From Siphonobacter sp. BAB-5405 (lineage in GTDB: Bacteria; Bacteroidota; Bacteroidia; Cytophagales; Spirosomataceae): a DNA stretch of 64,000 bases. The translations under genes were made by a program, and so were the position numbers. The notes below the pieces were generated by a model, which saw only the letters and a program-made list of their open reading frames with translations, did not search any database and had not been told where the DNA came from. Where the stretch lies: positions 62,001 through 126,000 of the forward strand of contig NZ_NJAG01000009.1 in the NCBI RefSeq assembly GCF_002872335.1, read 5' to 3'. Positions 42,913 through 52,674 of this stretch are shown here, piece by piece; positions within the stretch are counted from its first letter, which is position 1; every line of letters starts with the position of its first letter.

Positions 42913-43797
42913 ATGTTCCGTATTCTTCTGTTACTGCCGGTGCTTTTCGTGGCCTGTGCCCGCAAACCGGCTTCTTCCCAGTCTTCAAACCTCTACCAAA
43001 GCAGTGACTTCACCGCTGAGAATCAGTTTAGCGGGAACATCGAAGGCCCCAGTTTCGACGCGGCAGGGAATCTGTACGTAGTCAACTTCAAACAGGATGG
43101 TACCGTCGGTAAAATCAATGCTCAGGGACAAGGGGAAGTGTTCGTAACCTTACCGAATAAGAGTATTGCTAACGCCATTCAGTTTAACTCGAAAGGCGAA
43201 ATGTTACTGGCCGATTTCGTGAATCATAACATTTTAAAAGTGAACATGCAGACGAAAGAAGTAAGCGTGTTTGCCCACGATGATCGGTTCAATCAGCCCA
43301 ATGACATTTGCATCACGAAGAAAGATGTGCTGTACGCTTCTGATCCGAAATGGAAAGACAATACGGGCCAGCTCTGGCGAATCGATCCGGATGGCAAGAC
43401 GACCCGGCTACTGGAAAACCTGGGTACTACCAACGGAATTACATTGAGTCCCGACGAAAAAATCTTGTACGTCAACGAAAGTGCTCAGCGGAAAATCTGG
43501 AAGTACGATTTAGATGCTCAGGGCAATGTGCAGAATAAACAGCTTTTCCACGAATTCACGGATTTCGGCATGGATGGCATGAAGTGCGATCAGAAGGGAA
43601 ATCTGTACTGCACCCGGCACGGCAAAGGCGTCATTGCGATTCTGAGTCCGCAAGGGAAATTGCTACGGGAAGTACCGCTCAAGGGCAAAAGTTGTAGTAA
43701 TCTCGTTTTCGGAGGAAAAGATAAAAAGACCGTATATGTTACCCTTCAGGACCGCCGAGGAATGGAGCAGTTTCGGGTAGAAACTCCCGGAAAATGA
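42913..43797 (+). CDS. SMP-30/gluconolactonase-like lipoprotein beta-propeller
   Basis: The 294-residue protein has a lipoprotein signal (MFRILLLLPVLFVACARKP; Cys near residue 16), so it is probably anchored in the envelope. The body is a six-bladed beta-propeller of the SMP-30/gluconolaconase/NHL type: EGPSFDAAGNLYVVNF, FNQPNDICITKKDVLYASD, GTTNGITLSPDEKILYVNES, GMDGMKCDQKGNLYCTRHGKG. Asn and Asp residues at the metal site (QPNDI, TNGI, DGMKCD) are conserved. The reaction is often lactone hydrolysis but the substrate here is unknown. The ATG at 42913 starts the lipoprotein signal. Confidence 0.88.
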   Translation: MFRILLLLPVLFVACARKPASSQSSNLYQSSDFTAENQFSGNIEGPSFDAAGNLYVVNFKQDGTVGKINAQGQGEVFVTLPNKSIANAIQFNSKGEMLLADFVNHNILKVNMQTKEVSVFAHDDRFNQPNDICITKKDVLYASDPKWKDNTGQLWRIDPDGKTTRLLENLGTTNGITLSPDEKILYVNESAQRKIWKYDLDAQGNVQNKQLFHEFTDFGMDGMKCDQKGNLYCTRHGKGVIAILSPQGKLLREVPLKGKSCSNLVFGGKDKKTVYVTLQDRRGMEQFRVETPGK

Positions 43798-43830
43798 AGT
43801 ACGCAAGCGACGGTTGAAAAGGCATTCGTT

Positions 43831-43910
43831 GGCAGCGTTTCAGGCAGGTTTGTATTCGGGAAATGGAATGTTTTTCCTGATTCAAACGTCCGCTTGAAAC
43901 GCTGCCTTTT
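43831..43910. terminator. Candidate bidirectional terminator, long-loop inverted repeat
   Basis: GGCAGCGTTTCA (43831-43842) is the reverse complement of TGAAACGCTGCC (43895-43906), with TTTTATTTT after it. The loop is 52 bases, unusually long, between two convergent genes. Confidence 0.5.
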
Positions 43911-43939
43911 ATTTTGGTTACCGTCTTTCCAGGAAAAGC

Positions 43940-44464
43940 TTAGGCTTGCAGTTCGAATAATTTAGCCAGCTCCGTTGCTTCAGCGGGCATCATCCGTCCG
44001 GCCAGAACCAGACGTAATTGACGGCGACGAAGGGCGGCATCGTACAGCGATTTTTCCTCGTCCGTCTGCGGCACTACTTCCGGAATATCCGTCGACGGTT
44101 TTCCATCGGCACCTACGGCCACGAAGGTATAAAAAGCCCGGTTTGTCATGAAGCGTTCACCGGCCGGAATATTCTCCGCGTGTACGTCGATGAATACTTC
44201 CATGGACGAATTGAACGCCCGCGTCACGAAGGCCCGCAGCGTAATGACACTACCCAGGGGAATCGGGTCTTTAAACGCTACGTTATCCACCGAAGCCGTA
44301 ACGACCACGTGGCGGGAATGCTTCTGGGCGGCAATTGCACCGCAAATATCCATCAGACGTAACAGGTTTCCCCCCATCAGATTACCCAGATTATTGGTAT
44401 CGTTGGGAAAGACCATTTCAGTCATGGTCGTCAGGGATTCGGAGGCAAATTTGGACTGAGTCAA
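43940..44464 (-). CDS. Acyl-CoA thioesterase, hotdog fold (YciA/BACH-like)
   Basis: The enzyme frees CoA from acyl-CoA esters. The 174 residues show MVFPNDTNNLGNLMGGNLLRLMD, the hotdog signature with the catalytic Asp/Asn region, then VVVTASVDNVAFKDPIPLGSVI and the FYTFVAVGADGKP strand. Related cytoplasmic thioesterases are 130-180 residues long. It lies divergent from the DedA gene. Chain-length preference cannot be read by eye. Confidence 0.93.
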   Translation of the reverse strand: MTQSKFASESLTTMTEMVFPNDTNNLGNLMGGNLLRLMDICGAIAAQKHSRHVVVTASVDNVAFKDPIPLGSVITLRAFVTRAFNSSMEVFIDVHAENIPAGERFMTNRAFYTFVAVGADGKPSTDIPEVVPQTDEEKSLYDAALRRRQLRLVLAGRMMPAEATELAKLFELQA

Positions 44465-44650
44465 AGCAGTGAATGTTCAGAATCAAGATTCAACGTTGAT
44501 GAAGCAGCAGGCTCCGGCAGAACCGGGGGCCGACGAAGCAATCGAACGATCGGCTTACCAACCGCTCGTGTAGTTTACGGTAAAATTCGCTGGAATGAAT
44601 CGGCTATACCAAACAACTCCGCTAAATTCGTCGAAAATTAGTAGCAAGCC

Positions 44651-45277
44651 ATGAATTTGCCAGACTGGTTAACCTTTTTAACGGATTCCCGGGAGATTAT
44701 TCAAACCGGTGGCCTGGTGGCCATCACCTTAATCGTTTTCGCGGAGAACGGTTTATTCTTTGCCTTCTTTCTTCCCGGCGATTACTTACTTTTTCTGGCG
44801 GGCGTATTCTGCGGAACGGGCGTACTAAACGCGACCCTGCCTGTACTACTAGCCTGTATTCTGGGAGCGGCTGTCTTTGGTTCGCTGACAGGGTATCTCT
44901 TTGGAAAGTACTTCGGTGGTAGGCTAGAAAACCGGCCCGATTCCCTGTTTTTCAAGAAAAAGAACATCGAAACGACTCGTCAATATTTTTTGAGATATGG
45001 TTCCAGTGTTTTGATTATCAGTCGATTTTTGCCCGTGGTTCGTACGTTTGCACCGATTTTATCGGGTATGATCAAGCTCGATTTTCCGCATTTCATGACG
45101 TATAACGTCATTGGTGGAGCCCTCTGGACAATTCTGCTTTCGGGCGGTGGGTACTATCTGGGCGAGAAGTTTCCCGGTATTATTAACTACGTGCATTACA
45201 TCATCATTTTCTTCCTGGCCGTCACGACGTTTACAGTCGTTAAAGGTTACCTGAATGCCCGTCGGGATATGAAGTAG
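44651..45277 (+). CDS. DedA-family membrane protein
   Basis: DedA proteins are inner-membrane transporters; some move undecaprenyl phosphate or polyprenyl phosphates. The 208 residues have about five helices, with ENGLFFAFFLPGDYLLFLAG, GAAVFGSLTGYLFGKYFG, and the FLPVVRTFAPILSGM-GxxxLxxxxF motif of the SNARE/VTT domain (YGSSVLIISRFLPVVRTFAPI). A possible hairpin with AAGGGGTA/TACCCCTT follows near 45314-45367. Substrate unknown. Confidence 0.9.
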   Translation: MNLPDWLTFLTDSREIIQTGGLVAITLIVFAENGLFFAFFLPGDYLLFLAGVFCGTGVLNATLPVLLACILGAAVFGSLTGYLFGKYFGGRLENRPDSLFFKKKNIETTRQYFLRYGSSVLIISRFLPVVRTFAPILSGMIKLDFPHFMTYNVIGGALWTILLSGGGYYLGEKFPGIINYVHYIIIFFLAVTTFTVVKGYLNARRDMK

Positions 45278-45383
45278 GCGAATAGGTTGAATGCATAGTC
45301 AAGAGGTTTTGAAGAAGGGGTATTTCAGAAGATGCTGAAAAGAGGTATCTTTCGAAGTACCCCTTTCAAATAAAACCTTACCT

Positions 45384-47297
45384 ATGAAACGAATCTTACT
45401 CCGGCTGGTAGCCACGTTGTTGGTACTAACCCCCGGCTTCTCAAAAGCTCAGTTCGACGCTCCTAACCTCAGGATTACCCCTGCCAGACCCCAACCCGGC
45501 CAGTCGGTTCAGGTAGTGTATACCCCGACCGAAGCGAAACTGGTTGCCAGCCCCCTGATCGAGGCTACGGCTTATGTCTTGTCAAGCAAGAATCCCCTGG
45601 CTCTAACGATTCCACTTTCCAAAAAAGATAAGCATTGGGAAGGGGCGTTTGTACTTCCCAAAACGGCTTTGGTAGTGGCGTTCGATTTTTCTAATGGCCG
45701 AAAAGTCCACGATACCAATGCCGAACAAGGGTATCTACAGCTTTTGTATACTAATGACCAGGTGCTGCCGGGTAGTCGGGCGGCTGCAGCCGTGTGGCTG
45801 AATGAGTGGGCTGACAATATCCTGGAACTTGAACCCAATCCGGAGACCATTCATAGGCTGTTTGAAAAGGAGTTTCAGGAAAATCCAGCTACCAAACCTC
45901 GTTTTATTTTTCCCTACGTGTACTCTCTGAACAACCGTACGGATCAGGCTTTGCTCAAAAGTGAAGCCGCCCGACTGGCCCGGCAACCCAAGCTTACGGA
46001 GGACGAGATGAAAGCACTCATCCTGGCTTATCAGAAGTTAGAACAACCCCAGGAGGCTCAGAACTACGAAACGAAGATACGCACTGCCTTTCCCAAAGGA
46101 ACGGCGGCCCTCCGAAGCATCTATAAAACATTCAGTGAGGAAAAAGACCTTACTAAAAAAAGAGCGATCTGGGGAAAGGCAAAGCAGCAGTTTGCAGGCG
46201 TACCGGAAGCTAATTTCTACATCAGTTACATGGCTAGCCAACTCGCTACGGCCTATGTTGGAAAGGGCCAATGGGAAGTACTGAAAACACTGGAGAAACA
46301 ACCTGATTTCGCAGCTCCCATTGCCACCGCCTACAATTCCTACGCCTGGGAAAAGGCCGAAGCGGGCGAAAATCTGCCCCAGGCCGAGCGTCTTTCCCTG
46401 AAAGCATCTGAATGGGCGAAAAACCAACTGGATAAACCCCGGTCTGGGACGGATGAGTCCTATCTGACGGATGCAGCCATTCGGAAAAATCGGGAGAATA
46501 CGTATGCTTATTACGCCGATACGTATGGGTTTATTTTGATGAAGCAGGGAAGATTAGAGCCCGCTCTTGAGGCGATGAAACAAGCGGCTGTCACTTACGG
46601 AAAATACGAGGAGCCCGATATCACCCAGCGGTACGTTGAAGCACTCGTGCAGGCCGGACAGTCTGCTCAGGCATTACCGGTGCTGGAGGCGGCTCTGCGT
46701 AAAGGCAAAGGAACGCCGAAAATAGAAGAATTATTCAAACAAGTCTACACCCAGGAAAAAGGTGTGGCTGACTACGATACCCACTGGGCAGGTATCAAAA
46801 AGGAAGTGGCGGATCGCGTGAAGGCTACTTTGCAGGAAATGATGATCCGGAAACCCGCTCCAGCCTTTACACTTACGGATCTGGAAGGGAAACCCGTTAG
46901 TCTGGCTTCCTTACAGGGGAAAATAGTCGTGGTAGATTTCTGGGCTACCTGGTGCGGTCCCTGTATTGCGTCTTTCCCCGGTATGCAGAAGGCCGTAACG
47001 CGGTATGAAAACGATCCGGATGTTGCTTTTCTATTCGTGAATACCTGGCAAAAAGAAGCGGATAAGCAAAAGAATGCGGCTGACTTCATCGCTAAAAACA
47101 AGTACAACTTTCGGGTGGTACTGGACGATACCGATGAGGTGGTTACGCGTTTCAAGGTAAGCGGTATCCCTACCAAATTTGTACTGGATAGAAAGGGCCA
47201 GATTCGTTTTAAAAGCTCAGGCTTTACTGGCAATGCCGAAGCCACCGCTGAGGAAGTGAGCCAGATGGTTGAAATGTTACGGGAAGAAACGAAATAA
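45384..47297 (+). CDS. Secreted TPR-like protein with C-terminal TlpA thioredoxin domain
   Basis: 637 residues: a signal peptide (1-22, ...GFSKAQ), a beta domain (about 25-135), helical TPR-like repeats (140-465) and a thioredoxin domain (about 485-637) with VVDFWATWCGPC, whose active Cys pair is near residues 524 and 527, and the cis-Pro in GIPTKFVL. Such proteins are periplasmic thiol-disulfide reductases in Bacteroidota. The partner is unknown. It ends convergent with the TonB-C/TPR gene, sharing a terminator. Confidence 0.9.
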   Translation: MKRILLRLVATLLVLTPGFSKAQFDAPNLRITPARPQPGQSVQVVYTPTEAKLVASPLIEATAYVLSSKNPLALTIPLSKKDKHWEGAFVLPKTALVVAFDFSNGRKVHDTNAEQGYLQLLYTNDQVLPGSRAAAAVWLNEWADNILELEPNPETIHRLFEKEFQENPATKPRFIFPYVYSLNNRTDQALLKSEAARLARQPKLTEDEMKALILAYQKLEQPQEAQNYETKIRTAFPKGTAALRSIYKTFSEEKDLTKKRAIWGKAKQQFAGVPEANFYISYMASQLATAYVGKGQWEVLKTLEKQPDFAAPIATAYNSYAWEKAEAGENLPQAERLSLKASEWAKNQLDKPRSGTDESYLTDAAIRKNRENTYAYYADTYGFILMKQGRLEPALEAMKQAAVTYGKYEEPDITQRYVEALVQAGQSAQALPVLEAALRKGKGTPKIEELFKQVYTQEKGVADYDTHWAGIKKEVADRVKATLQEMMIRKPAPAFTLTDLEGKPVSLASLQGKIVVVDFWATWCGPCIASFPGMQKAVTRYENDPDVAFLFVNTWQKEADKQKNAADFIAKNKYNFRVVLDDTDEVVTRFKVSGIPTKFVLDRKGQIRFKSSGFTGNAEATAEEVSQMVEMLREETK

Positions 47298-47307
47298 CTA
47301 GTCTGCT

Positions 47308-47343
47308 AACGAAGAAAGGCCGGTTACCCGGCCTTTCTTCGTT
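47308..47343. terminator. Bidirectional terminator between convergent genes
   Basis: AACGAAGAAAGGCCGG (47308-47323) pairs with CCGGCCTTTCTTCGTT (47328-47343). Its right arm overlaps the stop codon of the minus-strand gene. Confidence 0.85.
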
Positions 47344-48394
47344 AATTCTGACAATGTTTCTTTAACAATTTCGTCGCTTCTTTTTCTCCCGCTCGTTCCA
47401 GAAGTTTCCAGTCCTGGCACGCTTCCGGCAGACGGTTTAGTTTGTAGAAGGTAGCGGCCCGGTTGAAACGAATCGATACGTTGCCGGGATCTAATTCAAT
47501 ACACTGATTGAATACGGCCAGTGCCTGATCGTACCGCTGTCGATTATAGTGTTGTAAGCCCGTTTCAAACAAATCTTTCGCTTTTAACGCCTTGATGTCA
47601 TCCAGGGTGAGTTGCCGATTTTCGGGGATGCCGTACGGAAACTCGTAATTCACCTGCACCCGTACTGGCTTGCGGCCAACGGTCGCGGGAATCCACATGC
47701 CTTCAGAAGCTTTAATGGCCGTTCGCAGGTTATCGTCCATTTTCGGGTCCGAACTCTCCACGATTTGAATATTTTCAATCCGGCCCGTACGATTCACAAT
47801 GAAACTCACCCGAAAGCGATCCCGACGCGGACGAGCCAGCTGCCGGAACGCATCTTCGATATACGTATAGGAATTCTGGTATGTTTCGTAGAAACTGCTG
47901 TCAATCAGCCGCGTACGGAATTTGGGGAAGATTGTTTCGTTCATGACGTAGAACGTATCCCGATCAAAGCGGGCGGCGGGCAGAACGAATTTCTTGCGAA
48001 TGTAATCGTCGTAACTGGTGGCTTCCTGACGGGCACAGATAAACCGAAGCTGATCAGTACGCATGACGGAGGAAGTCTGCTCGGAAAGCTGTAATTCGTA
48101 ATCCGTGAGTTTATCGATCGTGTAGGTGGCGTTTTCTGCCGTACGAATGCGGTTACCACTCAGCGTGTAGCTTACCGTAGTGGCCTTCTCATTGGTATAA
48201 AACCGTAGTCGCCGATCTTCAAAAACAAAAACAATATTGGACTTATCGACTTCAGCGTCACTCATCATTTGGTACCCGTTGCGGTATTCAACCCGTTTCG
48301 CTACCCAAACACCTTTGAGCTTTTCTTTATCAATATCCTGAGCCAGTAAAGACTGGGAAAACAAAAAAAACAACAACAAACAAAACGGTTTCAT
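47342..48394 (-). CDS. Secreted protein with TonB C-terminal domain and TPR repeats
   Basis: 350 residues: signal peptide (1-19, ...QSLLAQ), an N-terminal domain of about 90 residues of the lipocalin-like type (GVWVAKRVEYRNGYQM), a TonB C-terminal-like domain (about 175-252; RFRVSFIVNRTGRIENIQIVESSDP, WIPATVGRKPVRVQVNYEFPY) and two TPR units (265-340; HYNRQRYDQALAVFNQCIELDPGN). No TonB transmembrane anchor or proline linker is seen, so it is not a classical TonB. Function unknown; similar soluble TonB-C proteins are common in Bacteroidota. Confidence 0.85.
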   Translation of the reverse strand: MKPFCLLLFFLFSQSLLAQDIDKEKLKGVWVAKRVEYRNGYQMMSDAEVDKSNIVFVFEDRRLRFYTNEKATTVSYTLSGNRIRTAENATYTIDKLTDYELQLSEQTSSVMRTDQLRFICARQEATSYDDYIRKKFVLPAARFDRDTFYVMNETIFPKFRTRLIDSSFYETYQNSYTYIEDAFRQLARPRRDRFRVSFIVNRTGRIENIQIVESSDPKMDDNLRTAIKASEGMWIPATVGRKPVRVQVNYEFPYGIPENRQLTLDDIKALKAKDLFETGLQHYNRQRYDQALAVFNQCIELDPGNVSIRFNRAATFYKLNRLPEACQDWKLLERAGEKEATKLLKKHCQN

Positions 48395-48744
48395 GGCAGT
48401 CGTTTTGGATCTATCTTAAGGTCGTGAGCTGGAAAATATTTTCGCTGCTCCGGTCCGGCCATACCAGCCAGTGGCCGAAAATGAACGACTCCAGGGACTT
48501 CGACAAATATAGTTTTTTCAATTAACGAAAATTAACGTAATCTGATGAAGAATTACCCGGCTGTCAACCGCCTTTACCAACATCCGTTTCCCTGGGGAGA
48601 AGAAAGGACTGTAAAAGACAGGATGAGCAAATAAACGTTTGTACCAGTGTTTTTATACCACAAACTAGAAGAAAAAATACGTAGAATGGTACAAAAAGAT
48701 TGGACAGTGGGGCAAGATACGACATAAGCCGGGCTTTTTGGGCA
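48395..48744. other. Intergenic region, 350 bases, no gene recognised
   Basis: A 75-codon frame at 48564-48791 overlaps the end of the methyltransferase gene and has no recognisable motif, so I do not call it. The region near 48500 has the promoter candidate described separately. Confidence 0.5.
48504..48511 (-). promoter_or_regulatory. Candidate promoter -7 box of the TonB-C/TPR gene
   Basis: On the minus strand TATATTTG fits TAnnTTTG exactly. It is 110 bases upstream of the ATG; the -33 region is AT-rich without a clear TTTG. Confidence 0.4.
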
Positions 48745-49359
48745 TCAAAAATGACATTTCCAGTAGTAAAAGGTGCCCAGTCGCGTTGCAATCTGGTACG
48801 GAATCAGCACGGTAGAAAAGCCTGCCTGAGCTAATAGTTCCGGCCAGCGACCCGCCGGGCCCAGTCCGTTCTGGGTCGGGTCGATCCAGTGGACGAGGCG
48901 TCCCAGTACCCGTTGCGTTGGGCCTTGGGATGGACCCCAGTCACCCAGCCAGAGCGTGCCACCGGGCTGGAGAATCCGTCGAATTTCCTGAAAGTAAAAC
49001 AGCGATTCTTCGACTGAAAAATGTTCAAAAACCCAGGTGCTCGTTACGGTACCAAACCGCTCGCCCGCGTAGGGCAGGGGTCCGGAAGCGTAGTAATCGA
49101 CGGGTACGGATTTTCGACGACTCATCCGAACCATGTAAGGGTCGGTATCCAGCCCACGAATGGTTTGCTGCGGATGGGTCTGCTGTAACTGTTGAAGGAA
49201 ATTACCCGTACCACAACCAAAATCCAGTAAGGGCTGATGGGCGTCAATATGTTCGATGAGATAGGAACGAATCTTACGTTCGGGTACGCCTAGCCACAGG
49301 GCCCACTCGTACGCGGGCGTCAGGAATGAATAACCAAGGGCAGGGTGGGGGTTGGACAT
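48745..49359 (-). CDS. Class I SAM-dependent methyltransferase
   Basis: The 204 residues have the Rossmann-like SAM site: LLDFGCGTGNFL (motif I), GLDTDPYMVRMS (acidic loop), GERFGTVTSTWVFEHFS (post-motif II) and LQPGGTLWLGDWG (motif III). The C-terminal WPELLAQAGFSTV is typical of UbiE/Coq5-like enzymes. The substrate cannot be told. It lies divergently 178 bases from pheT. Confidence 0.9.
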   Translation of the reverse strand: MSNPHPALGYSFLTPAYEWALWLGVPERKIRSYLIEHIDAHQPLLDFGCGTGNFLQQLQQTHPQQTIRGLDTDPYMVRMSRRKSVPVDYYASGPLPYAGERFGTVTSTWVFEHFSVEESLFYFQEIRRILQPGGTLWLGDWGPSQGPTQRVLGRLVHWIDPTQNGLGPAGRWPELLAQAGFSTVLIPYQIATRLGTFYYWKCHF

Positions 49360-49476
49360 ACAAAATCAGAGAAAAGCAGGGGCTTAAAACTTGGCATGGA
49401 AAACAAAAGAGAAACGTACTTTTTGATGAATTTAAGCGAATTCTAATAATCCTTCTGTTCCCTTTTTCAAATTAGT

Positions 49477-49484
49477 TATTTTTG
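49477..49484 (+). promoter_or_regulatory. Candidate promoter -7 box of pheT
   Basis: TATTTTTG fits TAnnTTTG exactly and is followed by CAAATC. The leader would be about 47 bases. A weak CTG lies about 20 bases before it as a possible -33 element. Confidence 0.45.
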
Positions 49485-49537
49485 CAAATCGGTCTGGCTG
49501 TAAAGGACCTTTTCCAAGTGATTGTACCCGAAGTACT

Positions 49538-51967
49538 ATGAATATTTCCCTTAATTGGCTCAAACAATACATTTCCCTGACCGAGTCGCCCGAAGAATTA
49601 GACCAGTTACTGACGGGCTGTGGCCTCGAAGTGGAAGAAATCGAACGCATTGATTCCGTACCGGGTGGTTTGCAGGGCGTGGTGATTGGCGAAGTATTGA
49701 CGTGTGAGCCGTTTACCGTCAAAGAAAAACAATTACACCTGACCACCGTCGACATTGGTACGGGGGAACCCACGACCATCGTTTGCGGAGCTGCGAACGT
49801 CGCCGCGGGTCAACGCGTGGTCGTCGCTACAGTAGGAGCCACCATTTATCCAACGAATGGCGAACCGTTTACCATCGGTAAGCGTAAAGTGTACGGTCAC
49901 CCTTCCGAAGGGATGATTTGTGCCGAAGACGAGCTGGGTCTGGGTACCAGCCACGCGGGAATCATGGTACTCACCACCGATCTCCCCAACGGTACGCCCG
50001 CAGCTACTTACTTCAAACTGGAACCGGATTACCGCATTGTGATTGGCCTGACGCCCAACCGGGCCGATGCCGCTTCGCACATTGGCGTAGCCCGCGACCT
50101 GAAAGCACTGTTACACCGGGATATTAAGCTGCCTTTTGCGGATAACTTTTACGCCGCCAACAATCAGCATCCGATTGACGTAGTGGTGGAAAATACCGAA
50201 GCTTGTCCACGGTTCTGTGGGGTTACGATTGACGGGGTGAAAGTGGCGGAATCGCCTGACTGGCTCAAGCAATCGCTGCTGGCCATTGGTTTGCGACCCA
50301 TCAACAACATTGTCGACATAACCAACTTCATCTGCCACGAGCTGGGTCAGCCGATGCACGCCTACGACTGGCACGAACTGGCCGGACAGAAAATCGTGGT
50401 GAAAACCATGCCGGAAGGGACGAAATTCGTGACGCTCGACGGAATCGAACGGACGCTTTCCAGTGAAGACCTGATGATCTGCGATGCTGAAAAACCCGTG
50501 GGAATTGCGGGCGTATTTGGTGGACAGGAATCGGGCATCAAGGAAACGACGACGCGGGTGTTTCTGGAAGTGGCGTACTTCTCACCGGACTGGGTACGGA
50601 AATCATCCATGCGACATGGCCTGAAAACAGACGCCAGTTTCCGATTTGAACGCGGAACGGACCCCAATTTCAAGCTGTACACGCTCAAGCGGGCGGCACT
50701 GCTCATGCAGGAACTGGCCGGCGGAAAGATTACGAGTGAAATTACGGATACGCATCCGGCTCAGTTCAAACCCGCTCAGGTGCTGATGAGCTACCGGAAT
50801 ATTGACCGCCTGATCGGACAAAAAATTCCGCATGAGCAAATCCACCAAATTCTGACGGATCTGGATATTAAAGTCTGGAATGGTACGGAAGAAGGCTTCA
50901 CGGCTTCGATTCCGGCTTATCGCGTGGACGTAACGCGGGAAGCGGACGTGATTGAAGAAATCCTGCGGATTTACGGATTGAATAATATCGGCTTGTCGGC
51001 TAATCTACGCACCGACTATCTGGCGAAGTTCCCCGAGCCTTCCAAAGACCGGGAACGCGTTCCGTTCAAAATTTCTCAGTTGCTGGCCGGAGCTGGTTTT
51101 CAGGAGATTTTCACTAATTCATTGACGAAACCGGCCTACGCGGCCAGTATAAAAGATAGTCTGCCTGGTGAAGATGTCGAGATTCTGAATAAATTGAGCG
51201 AAGATTTGGGTGTAATGCGGCAAAGTATGCTATTCTCCGGCCTGGAAGCTCTGGCCCATAACGTCAACCGGCGTCAACGGGATCTGAAGTTTTTCGAGTT
51301 TGGGAAAACGTATCACAAGATGCAGCCTCACCAGTACGTCGAGAAACCGCACCTGGCTCTGTATCTAACCGGAAACATCGTTTCGGAGAGCTGGCAGCAG
51401 AAAAGTCGGCCCGTAGCTTTCCACGATCTGGTTAGTACGGTGAACCGGATTTTCAAAAAGATGGGTGTGAAAGGCCTGACTACGCAGGAAGTAGAAACCG
51501 GAAACGTGTGGGCGTATGGTTTGCAGTACCTCAAAGGAAAACAAGTACTGGCAACCATCGGTTTAGTACGCAGCGATTTGACCAAGCTGACGGATCTGAA
51601 ACAGGCGGTATTCTTCGCTGATCTGGATTGGGCCGCTTTGCTGGATCATTACACCACGGAAGTGACGTTCCAGGAGATTTCGAAATTCCCCGAAGTACGC
51701 CGTGATTTGTCGCTGGTACTGGATAAAACCATTAGCTTTAAACAGATTCAGGAAGTCGCTTTCAAGTATGAGAAAAACCTCCTGCAAAGTCTGAACGTAT
51801 TTGATATTTACGAAGGGCCTAATCTGGGCGAAGGCAAAAAGTCGTACTCGGTAAGTTTCACTCTGCTGGATGCTTCGCAAACGCTGACGGATAGTCAAAT
51901 CGACAAAACCATGAATCGACTGATGCTTGGTTTTGAAAAAGAATTAGAAGCTGTCATTCGAAAATAA
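49538..51967 (+). CDS. pheT: Phenylalanyl-tRNA synthetase beta subunit
   Basis: The beta subunit of the alpha2beta2 PheRS contacts tRNA and edits misacylated Tyr-tRNA. The 809-residue protein starts MNISLNWLKQYISLTESPEELDQLLTGCGLE, then a tRNA-binding OB domain (about 40-150), the B3/B4 domain with GLTPNRADAASHIGVARDL and NIVDITNF, the B5 domain (about 420-490), a catalytic-core-like part, and the ferredoxin-fold anticodon-binding domain near the end (SKFPEVRRDLSLVLDK). Normal length. It heads a row of four genes whose later members bear on cell division and RNA decay; pheS is not in the window. Confidence 0.97.
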   Translation: MNISLNWLKQYISLTESPEELDQLLTGCGLEVEEIERIDSVPGGLQGVVIGEVLTCEPFTVKEKQLHLTTVDIGTGEPTTIVCGAANVAAGQRVVVATVGATIYPTNGEPFTIGKRKVYGHPSEGMICAEDELGLGTSHAGIMVLTTDLPNGTPAATYFKLEPDYRIVIGLTPNRADAASHIGVARDLKALLHRDIKLPFADNFYAANNQHPIDVVVENTEACPRFCGVTIDGVKVAESPDWLKQSLLAIGLRPINNIVDITNFICHELGQPMHAYDWHELAGQKIVVKTMPEGTKFVTLDGIERTLSSEDLMICDAEKPVGIAGVFGGQESGIKETTTRVFLEVAYFSPDWVRKSSMRHGLKTDASFRFERGTDPNFKLYTLKRAALLMQELAGGKITSEITDTHPAQFKPAQVLMSYRNIDRLIGQKIPHEQIHQILTDLDIKVWNGTEEGFTASIPAYRVDVTREADVIEEILRIYGLNNIGLSANLRTDYLAKFPEPSKDRERVPFKISQLLAGAGFQEIFTNSLTKPAYAASIKDSLPGEDVEILNKLSEDLGVMRQSMLFSGLEALAHNVNRRQRDLKFFEFGKTYHKMQPHQYVEKPHLALYLTGNIVSESWQQKSRPVAFHDLVSTVNRIFKKMGVKGLTTQEVETGNVWAYGLQYLKGKQVLATIGLVRSDLTKLTDLKQAVFFADLDWAALLDHYTTEVTFQEISKFPEVRRDLSLVLDKTISFKQIQEVAFKYEKNLLQSLNVFDIYEGPNLGEGKKSYSVSFTLLDASQTLTDSQIDKTMNRLMLGFEKELEAVIRK

Positions 51968-52026
51968 GTTTCAGGGTACGGGAAGCGATTTCCGTACCTC
52001 CAAACGCTAAACGTACCATACCCTTG

Positions 52027-52386
52027 ATGAATCCCCTGGATACCTCCCGCTCGGCGGATGAACTGGAAGAACGTCTGCGTGCCAAAGGCCAGCATCTGGA
52101 ACTGAAGATACGCACGCTCATTTCCCAGATGGAGCAAATGAATATGATCTTGCAGGACAAACAACGGGAGCTGGAAGGCCTACATTCGTTGTTGAAGGAG
52201 CGGGATGAAATCATCAAAAAGCAGAAAACGGAACTTTCGGACTTGCGGAAACGCAGTGAGCAAAAAGGCCGGATGAGCCGGGTTGCTCTGGATTCACTGA
52301 ACCCGGATAATCCCGAAGCGTTGCGTATTCAGGTTGATCATTTCATTCAGGAAGTGGACAAGGCCATTAAAAAATTATCGGAATAG
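52027..52386 (+). CDS. Small coiled-coil protein of unknown function beside zapA
   Basis: The 119-residue protein is almost all predicted coiled coil: RSADELEERLRAKGQHLELK...KQRELEGLHSLLKERDEIIKKQKTELSDLRKR. The last 30 residues (NPDNPEALRIQVDHFIQEVDKAIKKLSE) look helical without heptads. There is no known domain. I chose ATG 52027 over a TTG at 52024. It lies 59 bases after pheT and 288 before zapA; as I recall, this neighbourhood recurs in Bacteroidota. By position it could be a ZapB-like division factor, but that is inference only. Confidence 0.8.
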   Translation: MNPLDTSRSADELEERLRAKGQHLELKIRTLISQMEQMNMILQDKQRELEGLHSLLKERDEIIKKQKTELSDLRKRSEQKGRMSRVALDSLNPDNPEALRIQVDHFIQEVDKAIKKLSE

Positions 52387-52674
52387 CGATTTAAAAGGAA
52401 TTGCTGTACCAAAGAAAAGTGAAGCCAAATCAGAGGGTGTAAGGGTAAAAAAGAACCGATGGCCCAAGTGAAAATAGGATTAAAGCCTATAATTTATTGC
52501 GAAAAGCCAATCATTCGGAATGAATAGCCCACACAACATTTGCATAATTTCACTTTTAAGTACTAAACTTGTAAAAGTTTAGATTGTAATACAGGCCATC
52601 TGACCGGCTCAACCGCCGATTAAAAGACCGAAGAAAATGCAGTTAGAGCGATAATAAGCCATAACTACTTTTGC
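52387..52674. other. Gap of 288 bases before zapA
   Basis: It holds a hairpin at about 52563-52582 (CTAAACTT/AAGTTTAG) and, right before the zapA ATG, TACTTTTG (52666-52673). No reading frame is seen. In Gammaproteobacteria the 6S RNA lies beside zapA, but I cannot fold a 6S-like structure here by eye. Confidence 0.4.

Noticed and set aside
48564-48791. 75-codon minus-strand frame
   Set aside because: Overlaps the methyltransferase end, composition unlike neighbours, no motif.
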